Below the pieces are notes generated by a model. That model made no database searches. It saw only the letters and a list, made by a program, of their open reading frames with translations, and was not told the DNA's origin. The translations under genes and the position numbers were made by a program. A stretch of DNA of 6,515 nt from contig JBLHGN010000209.1 of assembly GCA_047616325.1 (NCBI GenBank), positions 1 to 6,515 on the forward strand, read 5' to 3'. Below, in pieces: positions 6,179-6,515 of the stretch; the first letter of the stretch is position 1, and the number at the start of each line of letters is the position of its first letter. Source of the DNA: JBLHGN01 sp047616325 (GTDB lineage: Bacteria; Pseudomonadota; Gammaproteobacteria; Pseudomonadales; Cellvibrionaceae).

Positions 6179-6515
6179 TTAAAGTGCATTGCGGAAGGCA
6201 ATTAGGCTCGCGGTAATGGCTACGTTGAGAGATCCAACGCCATTTAGCATCGGGATCTTTACACTGGAGTCGCACAGCGCACGAACTTCGTTTGATAATC
6301 CTTCGGTCTCGTTTCCCAGTACAAACACTGCCGACTGTTTGGGATAATACTCGCCTAATCTAAGTGCTGCATTCGCCTCCATTCCAATAACATTGACTGA
6401 CTTTTGTTTTAATTGTTGCAGGCTTTGTGCAAGGTTGTCGCAGCGTATAATGGCCGCTTTGAAAAGTGTGCCGGCACTGGCCTTTATAACCAGGGAGTCT
6501 AGTTTGGCACAGCCT
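6179..6515 (-). CDS. SpoU/TrmH-family RNA 2'-O-methyltransferase, C-terminal part (partial)
   Basis: The minus-strand frame is open from the right edge to TAA (6179-6181), giving 111 residues of the C-terminus. It shows the SPOUT signatures of SpoU/TrmH enzymes. KASAGTLFKAAIIR matches the conserved (K/R)AS.G.LF segment, VFVLGNETEGLS is motif 2, and IPMLNGVGSLNVAITASLIAF is motif 3, which forms the knot that binds S-adenosylmethionine. The enzyme methylates a ribose 2'-OH in tRNA or rRNA; which RNA cannot be told from this part. A Met codon at 6380-6382 is internal, because the family-like sequence continues upstream of it. The start and N-terminal half, including motif 1, are outside the window. 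No terminator is seen in the 19 bp before the convergent MFS stop. Confidence 0.92.
   Translation of the reverse strand, partial: GCAKLDSLVIKASAGTLFKAAIIRCDNLAQSLQQLKQKSVNVIGMEANAALRLGEYYPKQSAVFVLGNETEGLSNEVRALCDSSVKIPMLNGVGSLNVAITASLIAFRNAL

Noticed and set aside
6003..6275. Minus-strand open frame spanning the MFS and methyltransferase 3' ends
   Set aside because: It is out of frame with the clear SpoU/TrmH coding sequence and antisense to the MFS gene. Its translation lacks family-like features.
6380..6382. Methionine codon as the start of a short methyltransferase-like protein
   Set aside because: The frame stays open to the window edge, and the 44 upstream residues carry the expected KASAGTLF family segment. 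The codon is therefore internal.

Overview
The window looks like ordinary chromosomal DNA of a gammaproteobacterium with moderate GC content. The DUF58-TgpA gene pair resembles the Pseudomonas and Cellvibrio-type arrangement, and the AmtB is proteobacterial with a signal peptide. The lineage is an inference from protein appearance; a marine Cellvibrionales-like bacterium is a guess that a database search would have to confirm. I see no mobile element, CRISPR array, tRNA or rRNA.

Layout: (1) 1-2212, plus strand: the 3' end of a DUF58 gene overlaps by 4 bp a full tgpA-type gene (transglutaminase-like membrane protein with an intact Cys-His-Asp triad). This is the end of the common moxR-DUF58-tgpA cluster. 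(2) 2213-2520: a 308-bp gap whose most distinct element is a 24-bp near-perfect palindrome just before the next gene. (3) 2521-3816: amtB, a complete ammonium channel, closed by a strong intrinsic terminator at 3839-3867. (4) 3868-4146: an AT-rich non-coding stretch with short repeats and two mutually exclusive hairpins. (5) 4147-4530: a single small gene for a 127-residue protein that I do not recognise. (6) 4531-4932: about 400 bp without a gene, rich in small palindromes and terminator-like hairpins, ending in a perfect 14-bp palindrome that contains TATAAT. (7) 4933-6159: an MFS transporter with a GTG start. (8) 6179-6515, minus strand: the 3' part of a SpoU/TrmH RNA methyltransferase gene, convergent with the MFS gene and only 19 bp from it.

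The units appear functionally independent: a possible cell-envelope or proteolysis-related operon (DUF58/TgpA), nitrogen uptake (AmtB), an orphan gene, an exporter and an RNA modification enzyme. I see no convincing new multi-gene system. The items most worth following up are the orphan gene with its structured leader, the palindrome in the amtB leader, and the palindrome over the likely -10 box of the MFS gene.
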